From IMG/VR virus record IMGVR_UViG_3300023284_000139, positions 1 to 25,875 of that record: a stretch of 25,875 nucleotides of DNA; one strand, 5' to 3'. Below are positions 12,442-19,854 of the stretch, piece after piece (the first letter of the stretch is position 1; every line of letters begins with the position of its first letter). Position numbers and translations under genes: made by a program. The notes under the pieces were generated by a model that did not search any database, was not told the DNA's origin, and worked only from the letters and a program-made list of their open reading frames with translations. Source of the DNA: a virus.

Positions 12442-12746
12442 AGCGAGGCCTATACAATAAAGGCAGCATTGTCTGGTTCACAAAACAGTCATGCCACGCT
12501 AAAGTTCTTAGGGTCAGACGACCGCTTGGGAAAGCGCTTTATCGATACGACATCGAATGCGACGACGGCGAGGTCTTGGAGTACATAGCAGAGGATCGAA
12601 TTTACCCATCAGAACTACCGGCGATCCCGGAGGAAAAGGAAAATGGCGGAACAAGCAAAGTACATACACGCTGCAACGTCTTGCAGTTCAAGAGGTCTGG
12701 AAGTAAACTATCTGAATCCAAGATTGGACCAGATAAGCTCGGCTGA
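12438..12746 (+). CDS. Hypothetical protein with SH3-like N-terminal region, TTG start
   Basis: TTG 12438 overlaps the preceding TGA. The first 65 or so residues (KGSIVWFTKQSCHAKVLRVRR, split here, then YDIECDDGEVLEYIAEDRIYP) look like a small beta barrel of the KOW/SH3 kind. The last 35 residues lie inside the HD gene in another frame and look unnatural. The true end may be shorter if a base error removed a stop near 12640, or this may be a genuine 104-base overlap. Confidence 0.5.
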   Translation: MKRGLYNKGSIVWFTKQSCHAKVLRVRRPLGKALYRYDIECDDGEVLEYIAEDRIYPSELPAIPEEKENGGTSKVHTRCNVLQFKRSGSKLSESKIGPDKLG

Positions 12747-13218
12747 CATAGCTGAAGGACTGTCGAAGGTTTGCCGCTACTCTGGCCAGGTCCCTGACAA
12801 ATTCTACTCAGTAGCCGAGCACTCAATACTGTGCAGCTACTTTGTTCCTGAGCATCTCGCGATGCAAGCTCTTTTGCATGATAGTGCAGAGGCATACACT
12901 AGCGATATCCCTTCTCCGATAAAGCAAATTATTCGAGGGGAAACGGATATTCTCGATAGAATCGAGGACGCACTCACTAGAGTAATTTTCAAAAAGTTCA
13001 GCGTCGATCCCTACTCCGATGATGACCCTATTTCTCCCGAAGTTCATGAAGCTGACGCTTACGTGTTTGTCCAGGAAAGAAACCAGATTATGCCAAAAGC
13101 TCCGTGGTGGAGAAGCTACGGCGGCGGCGATCCAAACTACGAAGCTATCGCATGTCACGATTGGCGTAAGGCTCGCCAGTTGTTTATCCGGCGATTCAAC
13201 GAGCTGTTCTATGGATAA
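12643..13218 (+). CDS. HD-domain phosphohydrolase, YfdR-like
   Basis: A 191-residue HD protein. The metal-binding residues are visible: H60 in SVAEHS, H79-D80 in ALLHDSAEAY, and a distal aspartate in HEADAY (about 147). The pattern CRYSGQVP.KFYSVAEHS, then LLHDSAEAY.sDIPsPIK, is that of the prophage protein YfdR and YfbR-like 5'-nucleotidases, which remove phosphates from (deoxy)nucleotides. A role in nucleotide pools during infection is likely. GGAGGAAAAGGA precedes the ATG. Confidence 0.85.
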   Translation: MAEQAKYIHAATSCSSRGLEVNYLNPRLDQISSADIAEGLSKVCRYSGQVPDKFYSVAEHSILCSYFVPEHLAMQALLHDSAEAYTSDIPSPIKQIIRGETDILDRIEDALTRVIFKKFSVDPYSDDDPISPEVHEADAYVFVQERNQIMPKAPWWRSYGGGDPNYEAIACHDWRKARQLFIRRFNELFYG

Positions 13219-13474
13219 GGCAGGAGCAAAAGAAGAAGCAGAAAGAATTCTTCGGAGATTTGTTGGAACCGACCTTACAACCGAAGCCCTTAACGAGATC
13301 GAAGACATAGTGAATAGTTTAATTGTGTCTTGGGCGAAGAAGATGTTTTTCATTCACGATGATCAAGGTAATCTTGTAAAAGGAATAAAAATTTGGTATG
13401 ATCTATTTGACGGAAGCTTGCGGTTTGCATTCAGGTATCCATCACAACTACAAAATATTAGGAGACAAGCGTGA
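13211..13474 (+). CDS. Hypothetical 87-aa protein
   Basis: The frame is open upstream into the HD gene, but the start is ATG 13211, overlapping the HD stop by eight bases. The N-terminal half is helical and charged (MDKAGAKEEAERILRRF); the second half looks like beta strands with aromatics (KMFFIHDDQGN, then FDGSLRFAFRYPS). Ends in a GTGA overlap with the next gene. Not recognised. Confidence 0.65.
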   Translation: MDKAGAKEEAERILRRFVGTDLTTEALNEIEDIVNSLIVSWAKKMFFIHDDQGNLVKGIKIWYDLFDGSLRFAFRYPSQLQNIRRQA

Positions 13475-13629
13475 TCAAAGCAAAACCTTATCAACAGCAG
13501 CCGCCTAATCCAGGAGCTTGTGGGTTTTGTGGAGAGCAATTTAATAATAATCTTCGCGTAGTACACCACAAAAACAAATGCGAAGAAAAGAAAAATAAGG
13601 AGGGTCCGAATGCGTTGCAAAGCGTGTAA
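13471..13629 (+). CDS. Zinc-finger miniprotein (52 aa)
   Basis: AGGAGA lies five bases before GTG 13471, which overlaps the previous stop. CGFC at residues 18-21 and VVHHKNKC about a dozen residues later make a C2HC or C2H2-like zinc finger. The C-terminus is basic and acidic by turns (KCEEKKNKEGP). Likely binds nucleic acid or protein. Its 3' end overlaps the next miniprotein by 20 bases. Confidence 0.6.
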   Translation: MIKAKPYQQQPPNPGACGFCGEQFNNNLRVVHHKNKCEEKKNKEGPNALQSV

Positions 13630-13816
13630 TAACTCAATGCAGGATTATGAGATCGCCTCTAGAAACCCTATATCTGGCGAGCCCGAAGAAATGTGTCGAA
13701 GCTGTATCAACCTAAGTTCAAGTTACAGCGATGGCTTAGGACCGCAGGTTGAGATAATGATGGACGTACCTTTATTGGATTTGTTACCTAATGGACCTAA
13801 GTCGATGGATAATTAG
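13610..13816 (+). CDS. Zinc-ribbon miniprotein (68 aa)
   Basis: AAGGAGG precedes the ATG. CKAC at residues 3-6 and CRSC at residues 29-32 form a CxxC-x22-CxxC zinc ribbon; an acidic and hydrophobic tail follows. Small zinc ribbons of this kind in phages often touch nucleic acid or RNA polymerase, but nothing here is specific. Last gene before the strong promoter at 13820. Confidence 0.7.
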   Translation: MRCKACNNSMQDYEIASRNPISGEPEEMCRSCINLSSSYSDGLGPQVEIMMDVPLLDLLPNGPKSMDN

Positions 13817-13819
13817 GGC

Positions 13820-13848
13820 TTGACATAATCCTGCCGATGTTTTATAAT
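13820..13848 (+). promoter_or_regulatory. Perfect consensus sigma70-type promoter upstream of the tRNA
   Basis: TTGACA (13820-13825), a 17-base spacer and TATAAT (13843-13848) match the consensus exactly, with a start near 13855. It lies four bases after the preceding stop codon. It would transcribe two tiny ORFs, tRNA-Pro and the structured region up to the terminator at 14511. Confidence 0.85.
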
Positions 13849-13873
13849 GAAGGGGAAGGTTGAGGAGATATCT

Positions 13874-13924
13874 ATGACCTTTGAATATATGGGTTATAGC
13901 CCGTCCCGTCGCCAAGAGACTTAA
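13874..13924 (+). CDS. Possible leader peptide (16 aa)
   Basis: A GAGGAG ribosome site lies before the ATG. The product MTFEYMGYSPSRRQET ends in a TAATG overlap with a second mini-ORF. Position, size and ribosome site suggest a leader ORF at the 5' end of the tRNA transcript. Confidence 0.4.
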   Translation: MTFEYMGYSPSRRQET

Positions 13925-14004
13925 TGCTAAGGGCTCTCGAATTAAAGGACAGCATGATGAAAACTACAGATAACATATCTCCAACCGAAGCTGACCCCAG
14001 ATAA
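13924..14004 (+). CDS. Possible mini-ORF (26 aa) ending directly at the tRNA
   Basis: Begins at the TAATG overlap (MLRALELKDSMMKTT) or at the internal ATG 13954, which follows AAAGGA. Its stop codon occupies 14002-14004 and the mature tRNA begins at 14005. Translation up to the stop would keep the RNA just before the tRNA unfolded. Confidence 0.4.
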   Translation: MLRALELKDSMMKTTDNISPTEADPR

Positions 14005-14081
14005 CTGGGCGTAGCTCAGCTTGGTAGAGTCCTGGCCCTGGAAGCCGGTTGTCGCAGGTTCGATTCCTGCCGTCCAGACCA
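14005..14081 (+). tRNA. tRNA-Pro (anticodon UGG)
   Basis: A 77-base cloverleaf. The acceptor CTGGGCG pairs with CGTCCAG (one G-U). The D arm is GCTC/GAGT with loop AGCTTGGTA. The anticodon stem is CTGGC/GCCGG with loop CCTGGAA, and the T arm is GCAGG/CCTGC with loop TTCGATT. Then come discriminator A and an encoded CCA. C1-G72 with A73 and the UGG anticodon are the hallmarks of bacterial proline tRNAs. Odd point: base 33, almost always U, is C here. A phage tRNA of this kind would supply CCN proline codons. Confidence 0.9.
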
Positions 14082-14510
14082 AATCATCCCCGGAGTTTTC
14101 TAGCTTCGGCCAACCAGTCTTCAAGAGGGCTGGGCTCTGATTACCGACAAAACGCGAGAGCGACAAACTGGTAGTCTAAAAAGTTCCTGGCGACTCTCGT
14201 ACAGCCGAGGAATACCGAAAAGGTAAGGTCGAGTCGTTCGTTCCTACTAACGTAAAGTAGCCTGGGCCGGTCACTACATCACCGCTTGATTAAGTTGCGA
14301 GAAAGGTGTAAGGATTTAACGGATTGACCAGGAAGAATTCAGTCCGCGAAGATCGACGGGCGTATACAAAAATATTGATCGCCATAGCAGAGAGTATCTG
14401 GTGTAAAGTTTAAAGGCGGACGTGTAGCGAGTCCGAAAGGATGTCCGCCCTTGCCCTCGGCAACGAGACCGGTCGTACCGGTTATAAAGAGCATTCGCAG
14501 AGAGAGAGGG
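14082..14510 (+). ncRNA. Candidate large structured noncoding RNA downstream of the tRNA
   Basis: No ORF in this stretch has a ribosome site or plausible product. It contains ACCAGT (14113) with ACTGGT (14167), CGC-GAGA-GCG (14153-14162, GNRA loop) and CTACT/AGTAG (14244-14260). A long hairpin at 14415-14449 (GGCGGAC/GTCCGCC) encloses a GTCC-GAAA-GGAT tetraloop stem. TTGCC-CTC-GGCAA (14451-14463) and ACCGGT-CGT-ACCGGT (14468-14482) follow, then an intrinsic terminator. Being cotranscribed with a tRNA in a phage is the typical setting of large ornate RNAs such as GOLLD and ROOL, but I cannot match it to either by sequence. Confidence 0.55.
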
Positions 14511-14543
14511 AAGCCGCTTCATTCGTGTTGCGGCTTTTCTTTT
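14511..14543 (+). terminator. Intrinsic terminator
   Basis: AAGCCGC (14511-14517), a 12-base loop, GCGGCTT (14530-14536) and TTCTTTT. It ends the tRNA and structured-RNA transcription unit. Terminase genes downstream would need readthrough or a promoter I could not identify. Confidence 0.8.
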
Positions 14544-14668
14544 GATCGTACGATTTAACATAATCTGGGATTGATGATCGGAGGATAGTCAGTCGCGGAA
14601 ACCGAGCATGGTCTGGCCCGCCTATGGGCTATCTCCTCCTCGCCCTGCTCAGGGGCAACCTGGATGTC

Positions 14669-14703
14669 GGAGCCTCTTCTTGGGGCTCCCATCCTTTTCT
14701 TTT
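14669..14703 (+). promoter_or_regulatory. Terminator-like hairpin in the terS leader
   Basis: GGAGCC (14669-14674) and GGCTCC (14684-14689) form a stem followed by CATCCTTTTCTTTT, ending eleven bases before the terS start. It could attenuate transcription into the terminase genes or hide the ribosome site. The preceding 14544-14668 holds two more short GC-rich inverted repeats (GCCC/GGGC), and is also a possible location for the packaging site. Confidence 0.45.
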
Positions 14704-14713
14704 AGAGGAAGAG

Positions 14714-15457
14714 ATGGACGATTTAGACCAAGGCTTATTTGACGACGGCATGATCGTAGAGGCAGCGGATGTAATTCCCGTACCTCCGGTTGTGGGCGTA
14801 GTTCATGGTGGAGATTCTTACGGAGATACCAGTCGTCTAACGATCCACGATTCAAATGATATAGAGCCAAGTCAGTCTCTGGTCACCCCTCCTGAACTTT
14901 ATGATCGCGTTACAGCAAAGGTCGCTCCAGACGGAAGCCCTTTAACACCGAACCAAATAGCGAGCCCTCATCTGTGGCGAGCGGGTGATCCGCGTCAGCC
15001 AGGTAGCGGCAAAAAAGCAAAGAAAGCCAACCGTATTAACGTGCGTGAATTGGTTAGTAAACTCTCTTGTGACACGATGCTTGATCCTATTGAAGTTCTG
15101 TTCTACATTATGAATGCGAACGAAGAATCTAGACATCATCTTGGACTTCGTAAATCTGATCGTATTTCTGCCAACCTACGAGCGAAATGCGCTCAAGAAC
15201 TATTGACGTACATGGCACCCAAGCTGAAGTCAATAGAAGTCAAGACGGATGATGGTCTCGGAGAGAAAGGAACAGGTATCCAGATTTTCTTACCGAAGAA
15301 TGAACGAGAGCACGGTGCTGTTGCTGAACAGCCGGAACTTGTTTTACCTACTAAGGATGGAGTTTCTATTCCATTTTCTCCAGAGATAGCAGCCCAATTG
15401 ATATTGAATATCGAGTCCGAAGACGATGAGAACTTACCGGATTGGGCGGACGTTTAA
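14714..15457 (+). CDS. terS: Terminase small subunit (probable)
   Basis: The product, 247 residues from ATG 14714 (AGAGGAAG ribosome site; an earlier ATG at 14624 lacks one), lies directly before the large subunit with a TAATG overlap. It has an acidic disordered N-terminus, then a PGSGKKAKKANRINVREL basic segment, and helices containing CDTMLDPIEVLFYIM and RAKCAQELLTYMAPKLKSIE. The latter resemble small-terminase-like regions found in phages with DUF935 portals. Small terminases recognise the packaging site as rings. The assignment rests on the position and on these helices. Confidence 0.7.
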   Translation: MDDLDQGLFDDGMIVEAADVIPVPPVVGVVHGGDSYGDTSRLTIHDSNDIEPSQSLVTPPELYDRVTAKVAPDGSPLTPNQIASPHLWRAGDPRQPGSGKKAKKANRINVRELVSKLSCDTMLDPIEVLFYIMNANEESRHHLGLRKSDRISANLRAKCAQELLTYMAPKLKSIEVKTDDGLGEKGTGIQIFLPKNEREHGAVAEQPELVLPTKDGVSIPFSPEIAAQLILNIESEDDENLPDWADV

Positions 15458-16923
15458 TGATAAACGTGCTCGGACCACAGCCGGGTCCACAGACGGCATT
15501 TCTTTCCTCTACAGCGGATATCGTTATTTATGGTGGAGCGGCAGGTGGAGGAAAAAGCTTCGGTCTGTTGCTAGAGCCTCTTCGACACAAAAATAATCCT
15601 GATTTCTCTGCTGTAGTCTTTCGACGCACTTCACCACAACTTACTAACCCGGGTGCGTTGTGGGACGAAGCTGCGAAGATGTATCCTAAAACAAGAGGTA
15701 CACAAAAGAAATCGGATATGGAGTACCACTGGGGAGAAATCGTCAATGGTGTTCGAGATGGAATGAAGATCGCGTTCCGTCATATGGAGCACGAGAAGAA
15801 TAAACTCGATTGGCAAGGGGCTCAGGTTCCTTTACTACTGTTCGATGAGATTACTCACTTCACAGAGAGTATGATCACGTACATGTTGTCTCGTAACCGG
15901 TCTTCTTCTGGAGTACCCGGTTACATGCGAGGCACTTGTAATCCTGATCCGGATTCGTGGGTTCGTACTTGGATCGATTGGTGGATCGGCGAAGATGGTT
16001 TTCCGATACCGGAAAGAGTAGGTGTAGTCCGCTACTTCATTCGTATCAACGACGAAATGATTTGGGCCTCCACACGACAAGAGTTAATCGACACGTACCA
16101 GCCTAAGGATTGTTCCGTGGAAGACGAAATTCTTCCGAAGAGCTTTACCTTCATTCCGGCTACGATTTACGATAACAAGATTCTGCTCAAAAACGATCCT
16201 AGCTATCTTGCTTCTTTGAAGGCTATGACAAGAGTAGAGCGCGAGTCGCTTCTTGGAGGTAACTGGGATGTTCGTATATCGGCAGGCAGCTACTACGATC
16301 GAGCCTGGTTGACCAAAATGAATCGGGTTCATCCTAATTCTGTATATGTTCGTTTCTGGGACCGAGCCGCATCAATACCGTCTGAAGCTTACCCTAATCC
16401 AGACTGGACTGTAGGCTTGAAAATGGCCAAGCAGCCAAAAGACTGCACTCCTAGGTATGTTATTTGTGATGTTCTTCGCGATAGGCAGATGCCAGCAGGG
16501 GTCCGTAAGATGATTCTTGACGCCGCAGACGCGGACGGAAAGAAAGTTCGAGCGGTGGTTGAGCAAGAGCCTGGTTCGTCCGGTAAAGCCGATGCTATCG
16601 ACATCGTTAATAAGATCGTGAAGATAGGAAAAGAGGCGCGCAAAAGACGCCCTACCGGAAATAAGCTCGACAGATACAAACCTTTTTCTGCTGCTTGCGA
16701 AGTCGGCGACATTGGTTATCTTATCGGCCCTTGGAATGCTGCTTTCCACAAAGAGAATGAAAACTGCCTCTTTGATGATAAAGACAACAGTAACAAGGAC
16801 GATCAACCAGATTCAGCATCCGGAGCATTTACAGAACTAAAGGATAATATGGTGATTCCTGATTTCAGTTTGGACGCGAGTTTCGGGAAACAGATTAATC
16901 AATTTGACAATATCGGAAATTAA
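15457..16923 (+). CDS. terL: Terminase large subunit
   Basis: A 488-residue packaging motor and nuclease that pumps DNA into the procapsid and cuts it at packaging ends. Walker A YGGAAGGGKS (K33), Walker B LLLFDE (D130, E131), an adenine-type R-rich segment (FRRTSPQL), and C-terminal RNase H-like nuclease acids in RFWDRAAS and EQEPGSSGKAD plus a late DDQPDSASGAF. The ATG chosen (15457) overlaps the terS stop; an upstream in-frame start at 15442 is less likely. GNWDVRISAG just before the nuclease domain is typical. Confidence 0.95.
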   Translation: MINVLGPQPGPQTAFLSSTADIVIYGGAAGGGKSFGLLLEPLRHKNNPDFSAVVFRRTSPQLTNPGALWDEAAKMYPKTRGTQKKSDMEYHWGEIVNGVRDGMKIAFRHMEHEKNKLDWQGAQVPLLLFDEITHFTESMITYMLSRNRSSSGVPGYMRGTCNPDPDSWVRTWIDWWIGEDGFPIPERVGVVRYFIRINDEMIWASTRQELIDTYQPKDCSVEDEILPKSFTFIPATIYDNKILLKNDPSYLASLKAMTRVERESLLGGNWDVRISAGSYYDRAWLTKMNRVHPNSVYVRFWDRAASIPSEAYPNPDWTVGLKMAKQPKDCTPRYVICDVLRDRQMPAGVRKMILDAADADGKKVRAVVEQEPGSSGKADAIDIVNKIVKIGKEARKRRPTGNKLDRYKPFSAACEVGDIGYLIGPWNAAFHKENENCLFDDKDNSNKDDQPDSASGAFTELKDNMVIPDFSLDASFGKQINQFDNIGN

Positions 16924-16926
16924 AGC

Positions 16927-16955
16927 TTGACATTATGTTAACTTTCAACGATAAT
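16927..16955 (+). promoter_or_regulatory. Sigma70-type promoter for the head genes
   Basis: TTGACA (16927-16932), a 17-base spacer and GATAAT (16950-16955), with a start near 16962. It lies in the 67-base gap between terL and the portal gene, just before the ribosome site TTGAGGAGAG. Confidence 0.75.
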
Positions 16956-16990
16956 AGGGGTATAACCAAAGAAATCTTGAGGAGAGCCCT

Positions 16991-18373
16991 GTGGTTTTAA
17001 GAGCCAGAGACACGCTCCCTCGGATTCCAGTCGGAAGAGAGATCGGAGTCACCGGTCTGCACGAATTCGACGGCGTAATCCACGAAGAAATACTTCGCAA
17101 GCTTCAATGGCCAATCGGCAACAAAGTTTGGCGCGAGATGAGCGACAACGACTCCGTAGTGGGAGCAATCCTATTCGCGGTGGAAATGCTCATCCGAGGA
17201 GTGAAGTGGGACGTTGAGTCAGCCGACGAAGACGATCCTAAATCGAACGAACGTAAAGACTTTGTTCTATCGATGCTCGATGATATGGAGAAACCTTTCT
17301 CCGAAGTCATCAATGATATTCTAAGTTTCTTACCGTTTGGATTCAGCGTACATGAGCTGGTCTACAAACGGCGTAACGGCCCCGGGAAAAATCCCAAGTT
17401 CAACAGCAAGTTTTCTGATGGACATTGGGCATGGCGGAAACTTCCGTGCAGAGCCCAAGACTCGATCCAGCGATGGATTTTTGACGAAGAAGAATCTTCT
17501 GAAGGTCACATAACCAGGAGCGCTCTGAGAGGAGTTGTTCAATTACCGCCGCAAGGTGGAACCGAGATTAGTATCCCGGTTGAACGCTTTCTTCTGTTCC
17601 GGGTCAACAGTAAAAAAGATAATCCAGAATCACGATCAGTGCTTCGAAACGCTTATCGTCCTTGGTTCTTTAAAAAGAGAATCGAGGAGATTGAAGCGAT
17701 CGGCATTGAGAGGGATTTGGCCGGAATCCCAATAGCGTTACTTCCTCCTATGTATATGGAGGATGGTGCAACCGATGATCAGAAAGCGGTTCTTAATTCT
17801 GTAAAGGAACTTGTTACCAGCATTCGTAATAACGAACAGGCTGGTCTTGTGTTTCCTCTGGCATACGACGAGAGCGGCAACAAGCTGTTCGATTTCAAAC
17901 TACTGGGACGTGAAAACGGATCAGGCAAAGCGTTTGACACCGAGCAAGTTATTCAGCGATACGATAAGAGAATCGCTGGTACCATTCTCGCCGATTTTAT
18001 TCTGCTAGGTCAACAGTCCGTTGGATCGTTCGCCCTTTCAGATAACAAGACGAAGTTGTTCGCCTCCGCAATTGGCGCGTGGTTGGAAAGCATTGCTTCA
18101 GTCTTCAACGGTCAAGCTCTTCCCCGATTATGGGATTTGAACAACTGGGACTTAGCCACTATGCCGAAGCTTACCTTCGGTGATATCGAGAAGCGAGACT
18201 TAACGAGTATCGCAGATTACTTCTCGAAGTTGGTTGGAAGCGGCGCGATACTTCCGGACGAAGATTTGGAGAACTGGATGAGAGGCTTGGCAGACGCACC
18301 CAAACGCGACAATGAATCCACTATACTGGAGCCCTTAGATGGCGGGAGCGAAGCAGACGGAGCAAGCGGATAA
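16991..18373 (+). CDS. Portal protein, DUF935/Mu gp29-like
   Basis: A 460-residue portal starting at GTG with a strong GAGGAG site. The N-terminal region (DNDSVVGAILFAVEMLIRGVKW) and middle (FGFSVHELVYKRR, then RFLLFRVNSKKDNPESRSVLR followed by YRPWFFKKR) have the order typical of DUF935 portals: dimer-like helices, a wing, then the KDNPxGxS-type loop. The portal forms the dodecameric ring through which DNA enters and to which the neck attaches. Its 3' end overlaps the next gene by 35 bases. Confidence 0.88.
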   Translation: MVLRARDTLPRIPVGREIGVTGLHEFDGVIHEEILRKLQWPIGNKVWREMSDNDSVVGAILFAVEMLIRGVKWDVESADEDDPKSNERKDFVLSMLDDMEKPFSEVINDILSFLPFGFSVHELVYKRRNGPGKNPKFNSKFSDGHWAWRKLPCRAQDSIQRWIFDEEESSEGHITRSALRGVVQLPPQGGTEISIPVERFLLFRVNSKKDNPESRSVLRNAYRPWFFKKRIEEIEAIGIERDLAGIPIALLPPMYMEDGATDDQKAVLNSVKELVTSIRNNEQAGLVFPLAYDESGNKLFDFKLLGRENGSGKAFDTEQVIQRYDKRIAGTILADFILLGQQSVGSFALSDNKTKLFASAIGAWLESIASVFNGQALPRLWDLNNWDLATMPKLTFGDIEKRDLTSIADYFSKLVGSGAILPDEDLENWMRGLADAPKRDNESTILEPLDGGSEADGASG

Positions 18374-19232
18374 GCTCAGGGAAGTCGCGGAAGAGCATGA
18401 AGCCCCTCTTCGAACGGCAATCGTAAAAGCCGTAGCCGTAGTTAAGAAGGCTGTGGTCATATCCCAGCTTTCCGAGGCTCTGAACGATGACGATGAAGAT
18501 GCTGCACTCGCAGCTACTAAGATCGACACACTCAAAGAAGAACTTAGTGGACCTCTTACACTTGGCGTAATAGCTGCACTGTTTGCAGGTTCCGACCTGG
18601 CACGTTCAGAGTTGCCAGCAACACTCCAAGCTGCCGGAGGTGCCTTCGATCCTCTACAAGACGAAATTCAGAAATGGATTCGCACTAACGGCGCAAGACA
18701 AATAACACAGATTTCTGGAGGTTCTAAAAGAGCTATCCAGCGCATCATCGGTGAGATGATAAGTAGCGGAGAGAGTGCTCGCCGTGCTGCAAGACAGATC
18801 AGGGATGTTATTGGCCTGACCGTACCGCAGCAAAAAGCACTCGCGCGTCAGCGAGCAGCAATGGTCGAAGCCGGTGCAACCAAAGGCGTCATTGAACGAA
18901 CCTTGGCTACGCGATCGGAAGCGATGTTGAACGAAAGAGCATTCGCCATTGCCAGAAACGAGTCTTTCATAGCTGCGGCTCAGGGAAGACAGATGTACTG
19001 GGAACAGCTCGTTGGACGCGGCGTACTTGATCCAGACACACTCAGAAAATGGATCACAGCAGAAGATGAGCGTGTATGCCCAATTTGTCGGCCAATGCAC
19101 AATCAGATTCGCGGCCTTAACGAATCATTTGAAAAGGGCGAAGGTGGTACTACATTAACCACACCAGCTCATGTGACTTGCAGATGCAGCGTCATTTTGA
19201 TCAATCCAACACAGCCTGTGGAAGACGAATAA
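18339..19232 (+). CDS. Head morphogenesis protein, Mu F/SPP1 gp7-like
   Basis: A 297-residue minor head protein. GGAG seven bases before the ATG supports a start inside the portal gene. The N-terminal two thirds are helical; the C-terminal domain has FAIARNESFIAAAQGRQ and then a CPICRPMHN...TPAHVTCRCS region, the cysteine pattern characteristic of the Mu F family (cysteines around 246-288). Family members bind the portal and ride in the capsid, sometimes entering the host with the DNA. Confidence 0.85.
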   Translation: MAGAKQTEQADKLREVAEEHEAPLRTAIVKAVAVVKKAVVISQLSEALNDDDEDAALAATKIDTLKEELSGPLTLGVIAALFAGSDLARSELPATLQAAGGAFDPLQDEIQKWIRTNGARQITQISGGSKRAIQRIIGEMISSGESARRAARQIRDVIGLTVPQQKALARQRAAMVEAGATKGVIERTLATRSEAMLNERAFAIARNESFIAAAQGRQMYWEQLVGRGVLDPDTLRKWITAEDERVCPICRPMHNQIRGLNESFEKGEGGTTLTTPAHVTCRCSVILINPTQPVEDE

Positions 19233-19233
19233 G

Positions 19234-19854
19234 ATGGATCGAATGAAAACCCTGAAAGCTCTCGCCAACGGCGAAAGCATCGAAAAGGGCGTCAGCCTAT
19301 CCAACATAGCAGAAGTTGGTGTGTTGGCCTCTAAGCTGCACAAAGCACTTACAGCCCCGGAACGTCCGCCATCGACCGTTGAGTTGATACTTGATCAGTT
19401 GAAGCAACTTGTTAAAAAATCACAAGCTCCTGTTGAAGACAGCGCGGACACCTTACAGTTTATAAGCACCCCTGTTGTAGTAGACGGGGCCAAGATAGCC
19501 AAATCAGTAAATCAAGATAAAGGCCTTATTACAGCCATCATCTTGAGACCAGACGAAGCCGACCTTCATGGAGATATTTACTCCGCCGATGAAGTCGAGA
19601 AGGCTTGTCACAATTTCAATACGGTCTGCCGACAAACCAATATTCAGCATACGAAAATGGCCGACTTTGACATGGTTGAGAGCTTCATAGCTCCTGCCGA
19701 CTTTGAGCTTGGTGAGGGCATTGTTAAAGCCGGAGACTGGCTAGGAACTATGTTCATCGACCCTTTGAAACATCAAGACACTTGGAGTTCCGTAAAAAGC
19801 GGTGACTTCACAGGATTCTCAATCGGCTGTAAAGCCAACGTGGAGAAATTATAG
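19234..19854 (+). CDS. XkdF-like putative prohead serine protease
   Basis: A 206-residue protein whose second half has the XkdF pattern: ITAIILRPDEADLHGDIYSADE, split here (about 100-120), then IQHTKMADFDMVESFIAP, then GDWLGTMFID and KSGDFTGFSIG near the end. XkdF proteins are thought to process scaffold or capsid during maturation. The N-terminal 80 residues are helical and may act as a docking or scaffold region. Stop overlaps the next start as TAGTG. Confidence 0.8.
   Translation: MDRMKTLKALANGESIEKGVSLSNIAEVGVLASKLHKALTAPERPPSTVELILDQLKQLVKKSQAPVEDSADTLQFISTPVVVDGAKIAKSVNQDKGLITAIILRPDEADLHGDIYSADEVEKACHNFNTVCRQTNIQHTKMADFDMVESFIAPADFELGEGIVKAGDWLGTMFIDPLKHQDTWSSVKSGDFTGFSIGCKANVEKL

Noticed and set aside
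13942-14166. Minus-strand ORF with an AGIEPATTGFQGQ-like segment
   Set aside because: This is the well-known false ORF made by reading a tRNA T arm and anticodon arm backwards.
14082-14510. tmRNA, RNase P RNA or self-splicing intron
   Set aside because: I looked for tmRNA ends, RNase P conserved blocks and a group II domain V and found none; I could not test group I models without a search tool.
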